A DNA stretch of 64,000 nt from CAYRWR01 sp964428015 (GCA_964428015.1 CAYRWR010000002.1:1-64000); one strand, 5' to 3'; positions 1 through 9,055 are shown, counted from the first letter of the stretch. Program-made: numbers and translations. Notes: generated from the letters alone by a model not told the origin.

Positions 1-437
1 GGGTTAGGCATCATCTTCTTACGACCCAGGACGGGACCCAGTTTACCCAGGATCTTCATCATATCAGGGGTAGAGATAACAGCGTCAAACTCAAACCAGC
101 CGCCTAAGATCTTTTCAACCAGATCCTGAGCACCTACATAAGTCGCGCCGGCTGCTTCTGCTTCTTTGGCTTTATCCCCTTCAGCAAAAACCAGCACTCT
201 CTTTTCACGCCCTACAGTATGAGGCAGAACCAATACGTCGCGGATAGTATGCTTCTGCTTGATGTTCAATTTGTAAGCCAGCTCTATAGATTCGTCAAAC
301 TTGGCAGTTGCCAGATCCAGCACTTTCTGGGCGGCGTCTTCTATTGTATGAAGATCAGTTCTTTCATACTTGGAAAGCATTTCCAAATAACGCTTGGTTC
401 CCTTGTAAGTGACACCATTCTTTACTAAAGTCTTCAT
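1..437 (-). CDS. rplA: Ribosomal protein L1 (5' part, cut by window edge)
   Basis: Large-subunit ribosomal protein L1; it binds 23S rRNA at the L1 stalk and in many bacteria represses its own operon by binding the mRNA. Only the first 145 residues of the usual ~230 are inside the window, ending in the family signature GRKKMMPNP. The ATG at 437 is preceded by a GGAGG lying within the last codons of rplK, four bases upstream, so the two genes are tightly coupled. Order and identity match the conserved secE-nusG-rplK-rplA block. Identification is secure; the C-terminal part is simply missing. Confidence 0.96.
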   Translation of the reverse strand, partial: MKTLVKNGVTYKGTKRYLEMLSKYERTDLHTIEDAAQKVLDLATAKFDESIELAYKLNIKQKHTIRDVLVLPHTVGREKRVLVFAEGDKAKEAEAAGATYVGAQDLVEKILGGWFEFDAVISTPDMMKILGKLGPVLGRKKMMPN

Positions 438-441
438 AGGA

Positions 442-873
442 TTAACCCTCCACCTCTACACCCATATTCAGAGCTGTACCGGCAATAATATTAATAGCCG
501 CGTCGATATCATTAGCATTTAAATCAGGCATCTTGGTCTCAGCGATCTGTTTCAGTTGTGCCCGGGTGATCTTACCCACTTTATTTTTGTTGGGTTCAGA
601 ACTGCCCTTCTGTATATTCAGGGCTTTTTTAATCAGGTCTGAAGCAGGAGGAGTCTTGGTGAAGAATGTGAAACTTCTGTCTTCAAACACAGTCATTTCC
701 ACAGGAATCACAAATCCCGCTTTGTCCTTGGTCATAGCATTAAACTGGTTGCAGAAGTCCATCATAGCCACGCCATGAGGACCCAGGGCTGTACCCAATT
801 GTCCGGGGTTTGCCTGACCAGCCTGTATCTGCAGTTTTACTATTGCCTTGATCTTTTTTGCTTTGGGAGCCAT
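442..873 (-). CDS. rplK: Ribosomal protein L11
   Basis: L11 of the GTPase-associated centre of the 50S subunit, 143 residues, the normal length. The N-terminal domain starts MAPKAKKIKAIVKLQIQAG and carries the proline-rich hinge found in the family (KTPPASDLIKKAL), followed by the RNA-binding C-terminal domain with GTALNMGVEVEG at the end. It lies 11 nt after nusG and 4 nt before rplA in the same operon. Confidence 0.97.
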   Translation of the reverse strand: MAPKAKKIKAIVKLQIQAGQANPGQLGTALGPHGVAMMDFCNQFNAMTKDKAGFVIPVEMTVFEDRSFTFFTKTPPASDLIKKALNIQKGSSEPNKNKVGKITRAQLKQIAETKMPDLNANDIDAAINIIAGTALNMGVEVEG

Positions 874-884
874 GGCTCTCTCCT

Positions 885-1445
885 TTATACTTTAGAAACT
901 TGATTAAAGCCCAGTTCTACCGGTGTGAGACGTCCGAAGATCTCAACCCTCACCATCAGACTGTTCTTTTCGTTATATATTTCTTCCACTTCACCTTCAA
1001 ACTCTTTGAAGGGACCTTCTTTGATAATGACTCTTTCTCCCACTTCGTAGCCGCTGCCCAGTTGTGAAACTTCACTCTTGATATCACCGGTCTTTTCAAA
1101 GATGGAACGCACTTCATCCAGACTCAAAGGTGACGGTCTCTTGTTACCACCACCGGAAGTGAGGAACATCCCCACACCGGTCACACCTTTGATTTCTGCG
1201 TACACTTTCTTCCACGCTGTGTCATCATCAGGCACATCCATTTCAGCCAGGACGTAGCCGGGATATATTTTCCGCTTCTTGATGACCTTTTTATTCTTCT
1301 TTTCCACGACATATTCTTCTTCGGGCACACGTATATCGAGGATAACATCTTTCAAAACTTCATTATGGCGCTTGCCGGAAAGACCGTTAAAAACAGTCTT
1401 CTCATATCCGGTAAATACCTGAATCACAAACCAGCCTCTAGCCAT
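885..1445 (-). CDS. nusG: Transcription termination/antitermination factor NusG
   Basis: NusG binds RNA polymerase and links it to Rho or to the leading ribosome. The 186-residue protein has the NGN domain at the N terminus (MARGWFVIQVFTGYEK) and a C-terminal KOW domain (VGERVIIKEGPFKEFEG, about residues 131-147). No extra inserted domain is present. A loop segment of about 10 residues (GVGMFLTSGGGNKRPSPL) is typical of the family. It sits directly after secE (17-nt gap) and before rplK. Confidence 0.97.
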   Translation of the reverse strand: MARGWFVIQVFTGYEKTVFNGLSGKRHNEVLKDVILDIRVPEEEYVVEKKNKKVIKKRKIYPGYVLAEMDVPDDDTAWKKVYAEIKGVTGVGMFLTSGGGNKRPSPLSLDEVRSIFEKTGDIKSEVSQLGSGYEVGERVIIKEGPFKEFEGEVEEIYNEKNSLMVRVEIFGRLTPVELGFNQVSKV

Positions 1446-1462
1446 TCTTACTTCCTAGTACC

Positions 1463-1651
1463 TTATGACTTTAATAAAAGCCCAACTAATCGGGACAACC
1501 CTGCATCGATCAAAGACAGGAACAGGGAGAAGGCCACCACAAACAATACCACAACGATAGCAGAATGAACCGCTTCATCTTTGGTAGGCCAGTTTACCTT
1601 CTTTAACTCTTCAACACTTTCACGTATAAAAGTCTTGATTTTATTAAACAT
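1463..1651 (-). CDS. secE: Preprotein translocase subunit SecE
   Basis: Small essential subunit of the SecYEG channel. The 62-residue protein is the short, single-membrane-span form: an amphipathic N-terminal helix with the family signature ELKKVNWPTKDEA, followed by one transmembrane helix (AIVVVLFVVAFSLFLSLI, about residues 31-48). It follows tRNA-Trp and precedes nusG, the usual bacterial arrangement. Confidence 0.95.
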   Translation of the reverse strand: MFNKIKTFIRESVEELKKVNWPTKDEAVHSAIVVVLFVVAFSLFLSLIDAGLSRLVGLLLKS

Positions 1652-1676
1652 GTTTACCCCGATTCTTTAATAAATG

Positions 1677-1750
1677 CAGGCCAGGCAGGGCTCGAACCTG
1701 CAACATTCGGTTTTGGAGACCGACGCTCTACCAATTGGAGCTACTGGCCT
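1677..1750 (-). tRNA. tRNA-Trp (anticodon CCA)
   Basis: Complete cloverleaf read on the minus strand from 1750: a 7-bp acceptor stem (AGGCCAG with CTGGCCT), discriminator G, anticodon loop CTCCAAA giving anticodon CCA, and a T-loop GGTTCGAGCC. The CCA tail is not encoded. Located between rpmG and secE as in many bacteria. Confidence 0.96.
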
Positions 1751-1762
1751 ATTCAAACTAAA

Positions 1763-1915
1763 TTACTTTACTTCTTTGTGTGGTGTGTGTTTACGGCAGC
1801 GAGGGCAATACTTGCTTAGATTTAACTTTACACGCTGCTGAACCATCACCTTGGTCTTATTGGTGGTATATGTCCGTTCTTTACACTCTTCACACTGCAA
1901 GGTGACAATCTGCAT
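1763..1915 (-). CDS. rpmG: Ribosomal protein L33, zinc-ribbon type
   Basis: Fifty-residue L33 of the 50S subunit. It begins MQIVTLQCEECKERTYTT and ends KHTPHKEVK. Two CxxC pairs (CEEC at residues 8-11 and CPRC at 37-40) show the zinc-binding (C+) form; no zinc-free paralogue is in the window. It lies between two tRNA genes in the ribosomal operon. Confidence 0.95.
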   Translation of the reverse strand: MQIVTLQCEECKERTYTTNKTKVMVQQRVKLNLSKYCPRCRKHTPHKEVK

Positions 1916-1949
1916 CTCTATCTCCTAAGCCTAATTAATAGGATTCCTG

Positions 1950-2022
<73 letters not shown>

Positions 2023-2035
2023 ATAATAGACCATT

Positions 2036-2064
2036 ATTTTACTACTACGCTTAACAAAAGTCAA
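2036..2064 (-). promoter_or_regulatory. Sigma-70 promoter of the tRNA/ribosomal operon
   Basis: On the minus strand: -35 TTGACT (2059-2064), 17-nt spacer, -10 TAAAAT (2036-2041). The start of tRNA-Thr is 13 nt beyond the -10, so the transcript would begin only a few bases before the tRNA. Confidence 0.75.
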
Positions 2065-2114
2065 TTTTCAAGAGGGTTATAATTTTATCAGAAAATACAC
2101 AGATCCGCAAGTTT

Positions 2115-3395
2115 TTAAGCCATAAGAAAAGACTCAAATACCTGGAAAAAGTCCGGGAAGGTCTTGGAGACACAGCCAGGATCCTCAATCTGGACGCCAG
2201 GGATACGTAATCCTGCTATACTGAAACTCATGGCCATACGATGGTCATTATAGGTAGCTATTGAGGCGGCATGATAGAATGGAGCGGGATGTATGCATAA
2301 GCCGTCGGGATATTCTTCCACCCGGGCACCCAGCTTACTGAGTTCATTACACAGGGCTGTGATTCTGTCTGTTTCCTTTATCCTGAGATTAGGTACGTTG
2401 CGAATGGTAGTGGGACCTTCCGCGAACAGGGCTACCACAGCCAGGCTTAAGACCATATCCGGTATATGGTTCATGTCAATATTTATTCCCTGAAGTTTGC
2501 CTTGACTGCGCAGAATAAGCTTTTTTTCTTCCCATTCCAGTCGACAGCCCATACTTTCCAGCACCCTGGCAAAACCAGTGTCACCCTGTACCGAATCACT
2601 GCCCAACCCCTCGATACAAACTTCTCCGCCCAGGACAGCCGCGGCAGATAAAAAATAGGAAGCCGCTGAGGCGTCAGGTTCAATATGATATTTCCCGGGT
2701 GAGCTATACGTTGCTGGTAATATCTGAAAATCCTGGTAGTCACGATGACTGGAATCGGCGCCAAATACCCGCATCATCCCCTGGGTCATATCAATATATG
2801 GGCGGGATGCCATTTCACCCTGGATTTTAATGGACAAACCTTTTTGCATACAGGGAGCCGCCAGGAGCAGTGAGGATATATACTGTGAAGAATTTTTCCC
2901 GGGCAGAGCACATTCTCCCCCCTGTATGCCTTGAGCATTAATTATCAAAGGAGGACAGCCGTTACCGGTTTCACTCCTGATATCACATCCTAAATCAGAG
3001 AGGGCTCGGATCAGATCCGCTATGGGTCTTTCCCTCATGCGGCTGTCCCCATCCAGATAAAAGTTTCCTTTACCCAGACACAGCAGAGTGCTGAGAAATC
3101 GCATGGCTGTACCGGCATTACCTACAAAGAGTCGTTCATCTTTTGCCGGCAGGCTTCCCCCAGTGATTCTGCATATTCTGTTTTCCCGATCCAGGGAGAC
3201 CTTATAACCCAGCTGTTCCAAAGCCTGGTACATATATAGAGGATCATCCGCCAGCAGAAAATTTTCCAGAGTGGTTTCCCCTTGAGATAATGCGGCCAGG
3301 ACCAGGGCCCGGTTAGTAATACTTTTTGAACCTGGGAGACGAACTGAGCGGAGACCTTTTAATTCTTTTAGATGAGGTACCAGATAACTCTGCAT
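2115..3395 (-). CDS. aroA: 3-phosphoshikimate 1-carboxyvinyltransferase (EPSP synthase)
   Basis: Sixth step of the shikimate pathway: transfers enolpyruvate from PEP to shikimate-3-phosphate. The 426-residue length is normal. Visible motifs are LPGSKSITNRAL near residue 20 (S3P/PEP binding), GNAGTAMRF near residue 93, RERPIADLI, RIKETDRI near residue 342 and YNDHRMAMS near residue 384. The NAGTA form is the usual glyphosate-sensitive class I type. It is the last gene of a minus-strand operon, 11 nt after fthC. No other shikimate gene is in the window. Confidence 0.95.
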   Translation of the reverse strand: MQSYLVPHLKELKGLRSVRLPGSKSITNRALVLAALSQGETTLENFLLADDPLYMYQALEQLGYKVSLDRENRICRITGGSLPAKDERLFVGNAGTAMRFLSTLLCLGKGNFYLDGDSRMRERPIADLIRALSDLGCDIRSETGNGCPPLIINAQGIQGGECALPGKNSSQYISSLLLAAPCMQKGLSIKIQGEMASRPYIDMTQGMMRVFGADSSHRDYQDFQILPATYSSPGKYHIEPDASAASYFLSAAAVLGGEVCIEGLGSDSVQGDTGFARVLESMGCRLEWEEKKLILRSQGKLQGINIDMNHIPDMVLSLAVVALFAEGPTTIRNVPNLRIKETDRITALCNELSKLGARVEEYPDGLCIHPAPFYHAASIATYNDHRMAMSFSIAGLRIPGVQIEDPGCVSKTFPDFFQVFESFLMA

Positions 3396-3406
3396 TTATG
3401 ATCCTG

Positions 3407-3985
3407 TTATTTACTTTTAAAAAGCCCATCTTCTGTTACAATCCCATGTAGAGGGATATCCTGATCGCTATGCGGTATCCAGGGCAGGAGCTGGAAACGA
3501 TAAGCCAACCCTATAGTCTGAGTCACCCTGTTTTCCTTTAAAAAATGATCATAGTAACCTTTTCCATAACCTAAACGATACCCCTGGTGGTCAAACACCA
3601 GTCCAGGTACCAGAGCCAAATCAATGGGGCCTGTATAGGCCGGTGTACGCGGTTCCGGGATATTGTAAGCTCCTTTCTCAAAATCCCATTGAGGGTCAAA
3701 AATGGGAGCCACTTCCATGTGCTGCTTATCGATTACCCTGGGGAAGACAATTGTAATACCTTGCTGAAATAAACTCAAGCTAAGGGGCAGTATATCCACC
3801 TCATGATTAACCGGCATATAACACATGACAGTTTTAATTTCCGGAGCGATCAGAGTGGTCAAATGAGTGATAATACGAAAGGATCGCTGTTCCACACTTT
3901 CCCGGGAAATAGCTCGGCGCATGGAAAGGAATCTAAAGCGTAGCTCTTGCTTTTCTTCAAAGACATTATTATCTAGGGGCATCAC
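3407..3985 (-). CDS. fthC: 5-formyltetrahydrofolate cyclo-ligase
   Basis: Also called MTHFS or YgfA: ATP-dependent conversion of 5-formyl-THF to 5,10-methenyl-THF, salvaging an inhibitory folate. The 192 residues include the N-terminal RFLSMRRAIS region (substrate/ATP contacts), the central DLALVPGLVFD, and the family signature RLGYGKGYYDHFL near residue 137. It lies 15 nt after the bifunctional-nuclease gene and 11 nt before aroA. Confidence 0.92.
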   Translation of the reverse strand: MMPLDNNVFEEKQELRFRFLSMRRAISRESVEQRSFRIITHLTTLIAPEIKTVMCYMPVNHEVDILPLSLSLFQQGITIVFPRVIDKQHMEVAPIFDPQWDFEKGAYNIPEPRTPAYTGPIDLALVPGLVFDHQGYRLGYGKGYYDHFLKENRVTQTIGLAYRFQLLPWIPHSDQDIPLHGIVTEDGLFKSK

Positions 3986-4000
3986 CCACCCTTCCTTGAC

Positions 4001-4633
4001 TTACAATTCCTGGTACTTATTTCTCAGATCATTAATACGATCTCGTAAACGGGCAGCATCTTCATACTTTTCGTCCCTGATGGCCTTCTCCAGCTGCTCC
4101 ATCAGTTTTTGTATATCAGCATTTATAGCAGATCTGTCTTTTTCATCTTTTTCATCCAGGACATCAAAAATACTTTTCCCTTCGTTTTTTTCCACCAGGG
4201 AAAATATTTCTCCCTGTTTATTGGCTTCTTCCTGCCAGATTTTGAATACTTTTTCGTGAATATAGATAGGAGCCCCAAATCTCAAAGCCAGGGCCATACC
4301 GTCAGAGGGTCTAACGTCGTGTTCAATCACCGTCTGTCCGTCTGAAATATACAGATATCCGAAAAAGACATGGTCTTTCAGATCTTTGATCACCAGTTTT
4401 TCTACTTTCAGACTAAAAGAATTAAGAATCTGGTAAGTGAGATCATAGGTGAAAGGACGCTCTGATTTACTGCCTTCCCAGGCCATAATTATACCACGTC
4501 CTTCAAAAATACCCACCCAGATCGATAATACCCGTTGATTACCTTCTTTTTCTTTTAAAAAGACAATACAACTGCTCTCATTGACAAGAACTTTAAGCAC
4601 TTCCACTTCAATAAGATCGGAGTCTACTGACAT
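4001..4633 (-). CDS. Bifunctional nuclease (BFN/DUF151) domain protein with UVR motif
   Basis: 210 residues. Residues ~7-130 form the BFN domain (VEVLKVLVNESSCIVFLKEK, then SIWVGIFEG and RPSDGMALALRFGAPIYI), a family reported to have RNase/DNase activity in plants. Residues ~170-208 are a UVR helical hairpin (LEKAIRDEKYEDAARLRDRI), the motif that links UvrB and UvrC and is also found in Clp adaptors. This BFN-UVR pairing is common in spirochaetes, Bacteroidota and Thermotogota. The in vivo role is unknown. Part of the 8999-2115 operon. Confidence 0.85.
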   Translation of the reverse strand: MSVDSDLIEVEVLKVLVNESSCIVFLKEKEGNQRVLSIWVGIFEGRGIIMAWEGSKSERPFTYDLTYQILNSFSLKVEKLVIKDLKDHVFFGYLYISDGQTVIEHDVRPSDGMALALRFGAPIYIHEKVFKIWQEEANKQGEIFSLVEKNEGKSIFDVLDEKDEKDRSAINADIQKLMEQLEKAIRDEKYEDAARLRDRINDLRNKYQEL

Positions 4634-4650
4634 CGCTAAAGCAGCCCCCT

Positions 4651-5295
4651 TTATTTACCGCTGTTACTTAATTTTCCAGCTAACTGGTTAGCCCGGGTCT
4701 TAAATGCTTTGCTGAAATTGGGTCTATTTCCCATCATCACCAAAGGATAAACTGAACTCTTGGATTTTTGCTTCTCAATTGATTCTAACAATACATTAGC
4801 CAATCTTTCATCATTAACTTTCTGAGTTAAATCATTTAACACTGAAATTGCCTTGGGAGAGCCGGATATTTCACCCAGAGCCATAATGATGTACATCCTG
4901 CTTTCTTTATCAGTAATATCTACCCAATAATTAGCAAAAACCTCAGCATCTGCATCATTACCCACTCTGCCAACAGCCCAGATGGAAATATTAAAGATAT
5001 GCCTCATATCGGCCAGTTGTTTGGGTTTACCTACATTGGCAGATGGGTTAGCTGCCCCCAGCCATTCCTTGATTTTGGTTTTTGCACTTAATAGTTTAAG
5101 TTCACCGGCACGCTTTATGGCAGAGTACACCAGATCATAATCCATGGAATCCATAGCCTGAAACATGACATTACTGGCAGAACTATCCAAATTAGCAAAC
5201 ATAACATCATATTTCGATTCATACTGGGCATAATCTATAGCTGGAATGAAACAACAAATTCCCAATACCATCACCATTAGGAAGAATCTTCTCAC
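4651..5295 (-). CDS. Exported HEAT-repeat-like protein
   Basis: About 214 residues with an N-terminal signal peptide (RRFFLMVMVLGICCFIPAI, likely cut after DYA). The mature part is helical, with HEAT-like units such as ISIWAVGRVGNDADAEVFAN and MYIIMALGEISGSPKAI, which suggests a periplasmic scaffold. Start choice: an ATG at 5310 forms an ATGA overlap with the upstream stop but has no free ribosome site; GGGAGG inside the first codons places initiation at GTG 5295 (5-nt spacing) or ATG 5298. No enzyme motif was seen and the function is unknown. Confidence 0.7.
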   Translation of the reverse strand: MRRFFLMVMVLGICCFIPAIDYAQYESKYDVMFANLDSSASNVMFQAMDSMDYDLVYSAIKRAGELKLLSAKTKIKEWLGAANPSANVGKPKQLADMRHIFNISIWAVGRVGNDADAEVFANYWVDITDKESRMYIIMALGEISGSPKAISVLNDLTQKVNDERLANVLLESIEKQKSKSSVYPLVMMGNRPNFSKAFKTRANQLAGKLSNSGK

Positions 5296-5306
5296 CATAA
5301 CCTCCC

Positions 5307-7037
5307 TCATTCCTGCGGTACCTTGAGAAACGCAGGTTTATTTAACATCACAGAATAACCGCCTAATTCCCCGTCTGTCAACAAAAAATTAATAGCGAAA
5401 GACATATTATAAGCTTCTTCGATCGCTTCTATGGCTTTTTTTCCATGCGCGATTCGTACTCCATCCAGTTTTTTATTGAATTCCAGAGGATCATCCGGAT
5501 TCTGGAGCAGGGTTTTCGGACCGGCATAATCTGTAATTACAAACAATAAAGTTTTGGAAAAAGTTTCAAAAAGACCCTGAGCCTCTTTCCTCATTTTTCT
5601 GGATGTCTGTGACCTTTGGGCGGAGTATTGGTTTAAACGGGTTGCTTTTTCCTCATAACTCACATAGCTGTCTTTATCCATCTTGCGGATTTCACGCATG
5701 ATTTTGAGATATTCATTGACCCTTTCATAAACTGAATTAAGTTTGTAATAACAATCAGATAGTTCTTTTTTCATATCCAGTCTATTCCCGTAATTAAATA
5801 TTACATTGAACTGAACCTTGGAGGAATTAAACAGAAAAGAAAACTCTTTGTCATAAAAATCTACCAGAGCATATGTCAAAAACACTTTATCATTCAAGGA
5901 GAACAATGCTCTCAAGTCCCTCTGTTCCCGATAATAAGCTAAAAGTTTGGCGAAATCTACTGTCTCTCGTATGAGTTCAATCCCTTTATTTAATGGCAGA
6001 CTTTCTTCCACCGCCTGTTTTTCCTCCTGAGAGGGTCCTTCGGCAGGATTGGAAGTCTTGGTCAATTCATCTTTAATGCGTTCTTTCTGAGCCAGGTATT
6101 CCACCTCATCCTGCCATCGTTTGGTATAATACCCCAGATTATCCTCTTCAGTGAGGCCGATGTAATTCTGAAAACGCTGAGGTTTGACCTTGGTGTCCAT
6201 TTTATAATAATAATCCACCAGCGAAAACAACTTGGGATAGACTTTTAAAAATATAAAATCAATATAAGAAACTATCTTACGATAATTAGTAAAGGTTACA
6301 TTTGGATCCAGACGTCTGAGGTCCCTCTCCAGATTCAGAGCTCTTTCCGCAGCCAGTTTTCCCATTTCAAAATGCGGTTTCAGTACATATAACCCTTTAT
6401 AAACGTGGATGATCTCTTCTTTGAGGTCTTCCACCACTTCGGGGTCATTATGCATCACCATTAAACGGTTGAATTGTTCCTGATTATACAATTCATCCAT
6501 ACGGTATAGCATCTCATATAAAAACGGGAAAGTATTGTCTGCTGTTAGTTTCTGTTTAATCTGCTCTACTACCATACTGTTCTGATGTAACACAGAAGCT
6601 AATACCATTTGTATTTCCAGCAGGGCATTCTGGTGTTTTTCCAGTATGAGATCACTAAAAGCTTTTTTGAACCTGGTCACACCAAAGTTGGTAACTCCGC
6701 TGAACATACAGCTGAGTTTGGAAGAGAATCTCTCCATCCAGCGGCTGACAGGGTTAACCTTCATGCTTTCCTGAATGGAAATAGAAGAACGTTTTTTGAT
6801 TTTACCCTGAGCCCGTTGTCTGGACTCCTCCATTACCTGGGCTTCTTTTATACTGACAGCCGGCTTACGAGGAGAAGAGATATCTGCCTGATAACGGCCT
6901 GCTTTATCATTTTTATCCAGATCGATGACTTCACCACCGGCCTGTACAAAAGTTTTAAAAAGCTCTTTTTTGGAACCCTCATCGAGATCACCGATCTTGA
7001 GGCGGTGTTTGATTTTATCCAGGTTATTGTCCGCCAT
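5307..7037 (-). CDS. Unknown 576-residue helical cytoplasmic protein
   Basis: I do not recognise a characterised family. No signal peptide or transmembrane segment is visible. Residues ~50-100 are basic and likely disordered (QGKIKKRSSISIQES), ~120-330 and ~360-560 are mainly helical, and a polar linker rich in Glu/Ser/Pro lies near residue 345. It overlaps the upstream lipoprotein gene by 14 nt and has its own AGGGGA ribosome site. The position between a lipoprotein and an exported HEAT-like protein suggests a cytoplasmic partner of an envelope process, but that is inference. The composition matches its neighbours, so there is no sign of recent transfer. Confidence 0.8.
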   Translation of the reverse strand: MADNNLDKIKHRLKIGDLDEGSKKELFKTFVQAGGEVIDLDKNDKAGRYQADISSPRKPAVSIKEAQVMEESRQRAQGKIKKRSSISIQESMKVNPVSRWMERFSSKLSCMFSGVTNFGVTRFKKAFSDLILEKHQNALLEIQMVLASVLHQNSMVVEQIKQKLTADNTFPFLYEMLYRMDELYNQEQFNRLMVMHNDPEVVEDLKEEIIHVYKGLYVLKPHFEMGKLAAERALNLERDLRRLDPNVTFTNYRKIVSYIDFIFLKVYPKLFSLVDYYYKMDTKVKPQRFQNYIGLTEEDNLGYYTKRWQDEVEYLAQKERIKDELTKTSNPAEGPSQEEKQAVEESLPLNKGIELIRETVDFAKLLAYYREQRDLRALFSLNDKVFLTYALVDFYDKEFSFLFNSSKVQFNVIFNYGNRLDMKKELSDCYYKLNSVYERVNEYLKIMREIRKMDKDSYVSYEEKATRLNQYSAQRSQTSRKMRKEAQGLFETFSKTLLFVITDYAGPKTLLQNPDDPLEFNKKLDGVRIAHGKKAIEAIEEAYNMSFAINFLLTDGELGGYSVMLNKPAFLKVPQE

Positions 7038-7683
7038 ATACTTCCCCTATCCATTTCAAAAACGGTTTTTCACTTTGGACCTGATAATGACGGTAAGCTG
7101 TCTGTTTATCCTGCCGGAAACTCAGCGGCTGGTACCTAATGATATCGAAAATGAGATTATCTTCCCCGCTCATCAGTCGAAATCTGATCGGGGTACCATC
7201 TTGCTGCCGTTTCAGGACTTCCAGACTGAGTTCCCAGTCCGAATAGTGAAAAATAACCTTTTTTAACAGGTTGTCTTCAAATACAATATCTTTAATTGTG
7301 TCATCTTTTTGGGAATATATCAACTCTCCTTTTATTAAGGAGTAAAAATTTTTCACCAGTATCTTTGAAAGTTCAGGGTCATATTTCTGCATCACAGATT
7401 TTTCCAGTGGTAAGGTGAGAAATTGCTGTCCATCTGAACGGCAGAGATATGCTAGCACGTATTTATTGAGAAGATTATCATATAACCTGAAATGAAAATA
7501 CTCATCGCGGACCAGAACTGCGTCACCATTACCCTGTATCTTCTCCCCCTGCAGATCCGCGAATAAAAAAAACTGGAATCCGATAGCGTTTGGGCTTTCC
7601 AACCGGATATAATCCCTTCCGCTGCATGAAGCCAGAAGCAGTCCCAATACCACACTACAGAAAATTTTCCGTATAATTTTCAT
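7024..7683 (-). CDS. Unknown lipoprotein
   Basis: 219 residues with a lipoprotein signal: MKIIRKIFCSVVLGLLLASC, lipobox LASC with the lipidated Cys at residue 20. The mature part is rich in beta-type alternation (FQFFLFADLQGEKIQGNG; KVIFHYSDWELSLEVL; PIRFRLMSGEDNLIFDII), resembling the LolA/LolB-like half-barrel style, but the similarity is too weak for a firm call. It is 5 nt downstream of the TldE-like gene and overlaps the 576-residue gene. Confidence 0.75.
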   Translation of the reverse strand: MKIIRKIFCSVVLGLLLASCSGRDYIRLESPNAIGFQFFLFADLQGEKIQGNGDAVLVRDEYFHFRLYDNLLNKYVLAYLCRSDGQQFLTLPLEKSVMQKYDPELSKILVKNFYSLIKGELIYSQKDDTIKDIVFEDNLLKKVIFHYSDWELSLEVLKRQQDGTPIRFRLMSGEDNLIFDIIRYQPLSFRQDKQTAYRHYQVQSEKPFLKWIGEVYGGQ

Positions 7684-7688
7684 GTGAA

Positions 7689-8999
7689 TTATCCTGCCAG
7701 CGAAATGTGGTCTATTAAAATATGGGGAGTGTATAATGAGCCGTTCTTATGCTGCCGGTTTTCCAAAGCCCGGATATTTCTGAGCCATTCAAAGACATTA
7801 CCAGAGAGCATCATATCCTTAACACGTCCTTTGACCCTACCTTTTTCAATCAAAAAGCCCAGTTCAATATTTACAGATACATCTCCAGCCAGGGTATTAC
7901 TCATCCCCTCTCCCAGGAAATCATAGACCAGGATTCCTCTATCAATATCCTTTATCATAGACTCCAGATCAGCCTGACCCGTATCAATCACCAGATTACT
8001 GTAGGAAGGTCCGGGTAATCCAGATATACTCCTGCCCCCATGCCCGGTAGACTGCCTATCCATACGTCTGGCATAGGATAGATCAAAGATATGGTTTTTA
8101 AAAACACCTTCGCGGATGATGTCCAGAGTATGCGGCACAACCCCTTCATCGTCAAAGGGATAAGAAGCAACTCCTTCTTTCAATAAAGGATCATCAGTAA
8201 GACTGAACTGCGTTCCACAAATCTGCTGCTCCTCCTTACCCTGAAAGAGAGAGGTGCCCTTGTACAATGTCCGGGAAGAGGCAGATAAGGTCAGAGGTTG
8301 CAGAAGTAAGGATACCGCATCAGGTGCAAATAACACCGGGTAATACCCGGTATCCAAAGTAGATTTTTTTAAAGCATGCTTAAAACGCCATTCAATGTTG
8401 CTCAAAACCTGTTCTCTATCCACATCCAAAGTAAAATCAGAGTCACTATCGCCGATTTCCAATAATCCACCACCCTCTTCGACCAGAATCACAGAGGCGG
8501 AAAAGGCAGAGTATGTTTCACGGTAAGTCCCGTTAAAACCAGAAGTGTTGGTCAAAACCTGTAGGGTCTGCCCTCTTGAATAATCCAGAGATACCTGAAC
8601 ATGTGGATGCAGAGCTTTCAATCTGCTTACAAAAGGCTCTAGATCCTTAACAATTAGTTCTTTAGGATATTCCATTACCTCCGGATGAAAATGTTCCGGA
8701 TCGGGATAATGGCAGGGGCCAGGAAGTTCAAAATCAATGGTTTCACCCAACGCTGCACTCTGAACCGCTCTATCGATTAATTCCTGTGTATCCCTTAAAG
8801 AATTGATATAGGAGTTGCCGACTCTGCCCTCTTCAAACAACCGTAAACCAATAGCAAATCTCGAATTATCTTCTATTGATTTCAATTGATCCATCTCAAA
8901 ATTGATGGATGTATTTTCTGAAATACTGGCGATGATATCCCCTTTGGCAATTCGGGGGAGTAAACCTGTTATTTCATCAATTATCTGCGTTTCTTCCAA
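7689..8999 (-). CDS. TldE/PmbA-family protein
   Basis: Member of the TldD/PmbA family (peptidase family U62), which in Enterobacteria matures microcin B17 and CcdA. The 436 residues show the C-terminal features SYPFDDEGVVPHTLDIIREG and LPGPSYSNLVIDTG. The zinc-site HExxxH of TldD is absent, which places it on the TldE/PmbA (regulatory) side. No TldD partner is in the window. Translation starts at TTG 8999. It is the first gene of the operon that runs to aroA, with a good promoter upstream. Confidence 0.85.
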   Translation of the reverse strand: MEETQIIDEITGLLPRIAKGDIIASISENTSINFEMDQLKSIEDNSRFAIGLRLFEEGRVGNSYINSLRDTQELIDRAVQSAALGETIDFELPGPCHYPDPEHFHPEVMEYPKELIVKDLEPFVSRLKALHPHVQVSLDYSRGQTLQVLTNTSGFNGTYRETYSAFSASVILVEEGGGLLEIGDSDSDFTLDVDREQVLSNIEWRFKHALKKSTLDTGYYPVLFAPDAVSLLLQPLTLSASSRTLYKGTSLFQGKEEQQICGTQFSLTDDPLLKEGVASYPFDDEGVVPHTLDIIREGVFKNHIFDLSYARRMDRQSTGHGGRSISGLPGPSYSNLVIDTGQADLESMIKDIDRGILVYDFLGEGMSNTLAGDVSVNIELGFLIEKGRVKGRVKDMMLSGNVFEWLRNIRALENRQHKNGSLYTPHILIDHISLAG

Positions 9000-9026
9000 A
9001 AGTTTATCCTATGGATATTTTTTATT

Positions 9027-9055
9027 AGTATAGGCACATTTTTCACAATCCGCAA
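9027..9055 (-). promoter_or_regulatory. Promoter of the tldE-aroA operon
   Basis: On the minus strand: -35 TTGCGG (9050-9055), 17-nt spacer, -10 TATACT (9027-9032). Transcription would begin near 9020, about 20 nt ahead of the TTG start at 8999. Confidence 0.6.
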
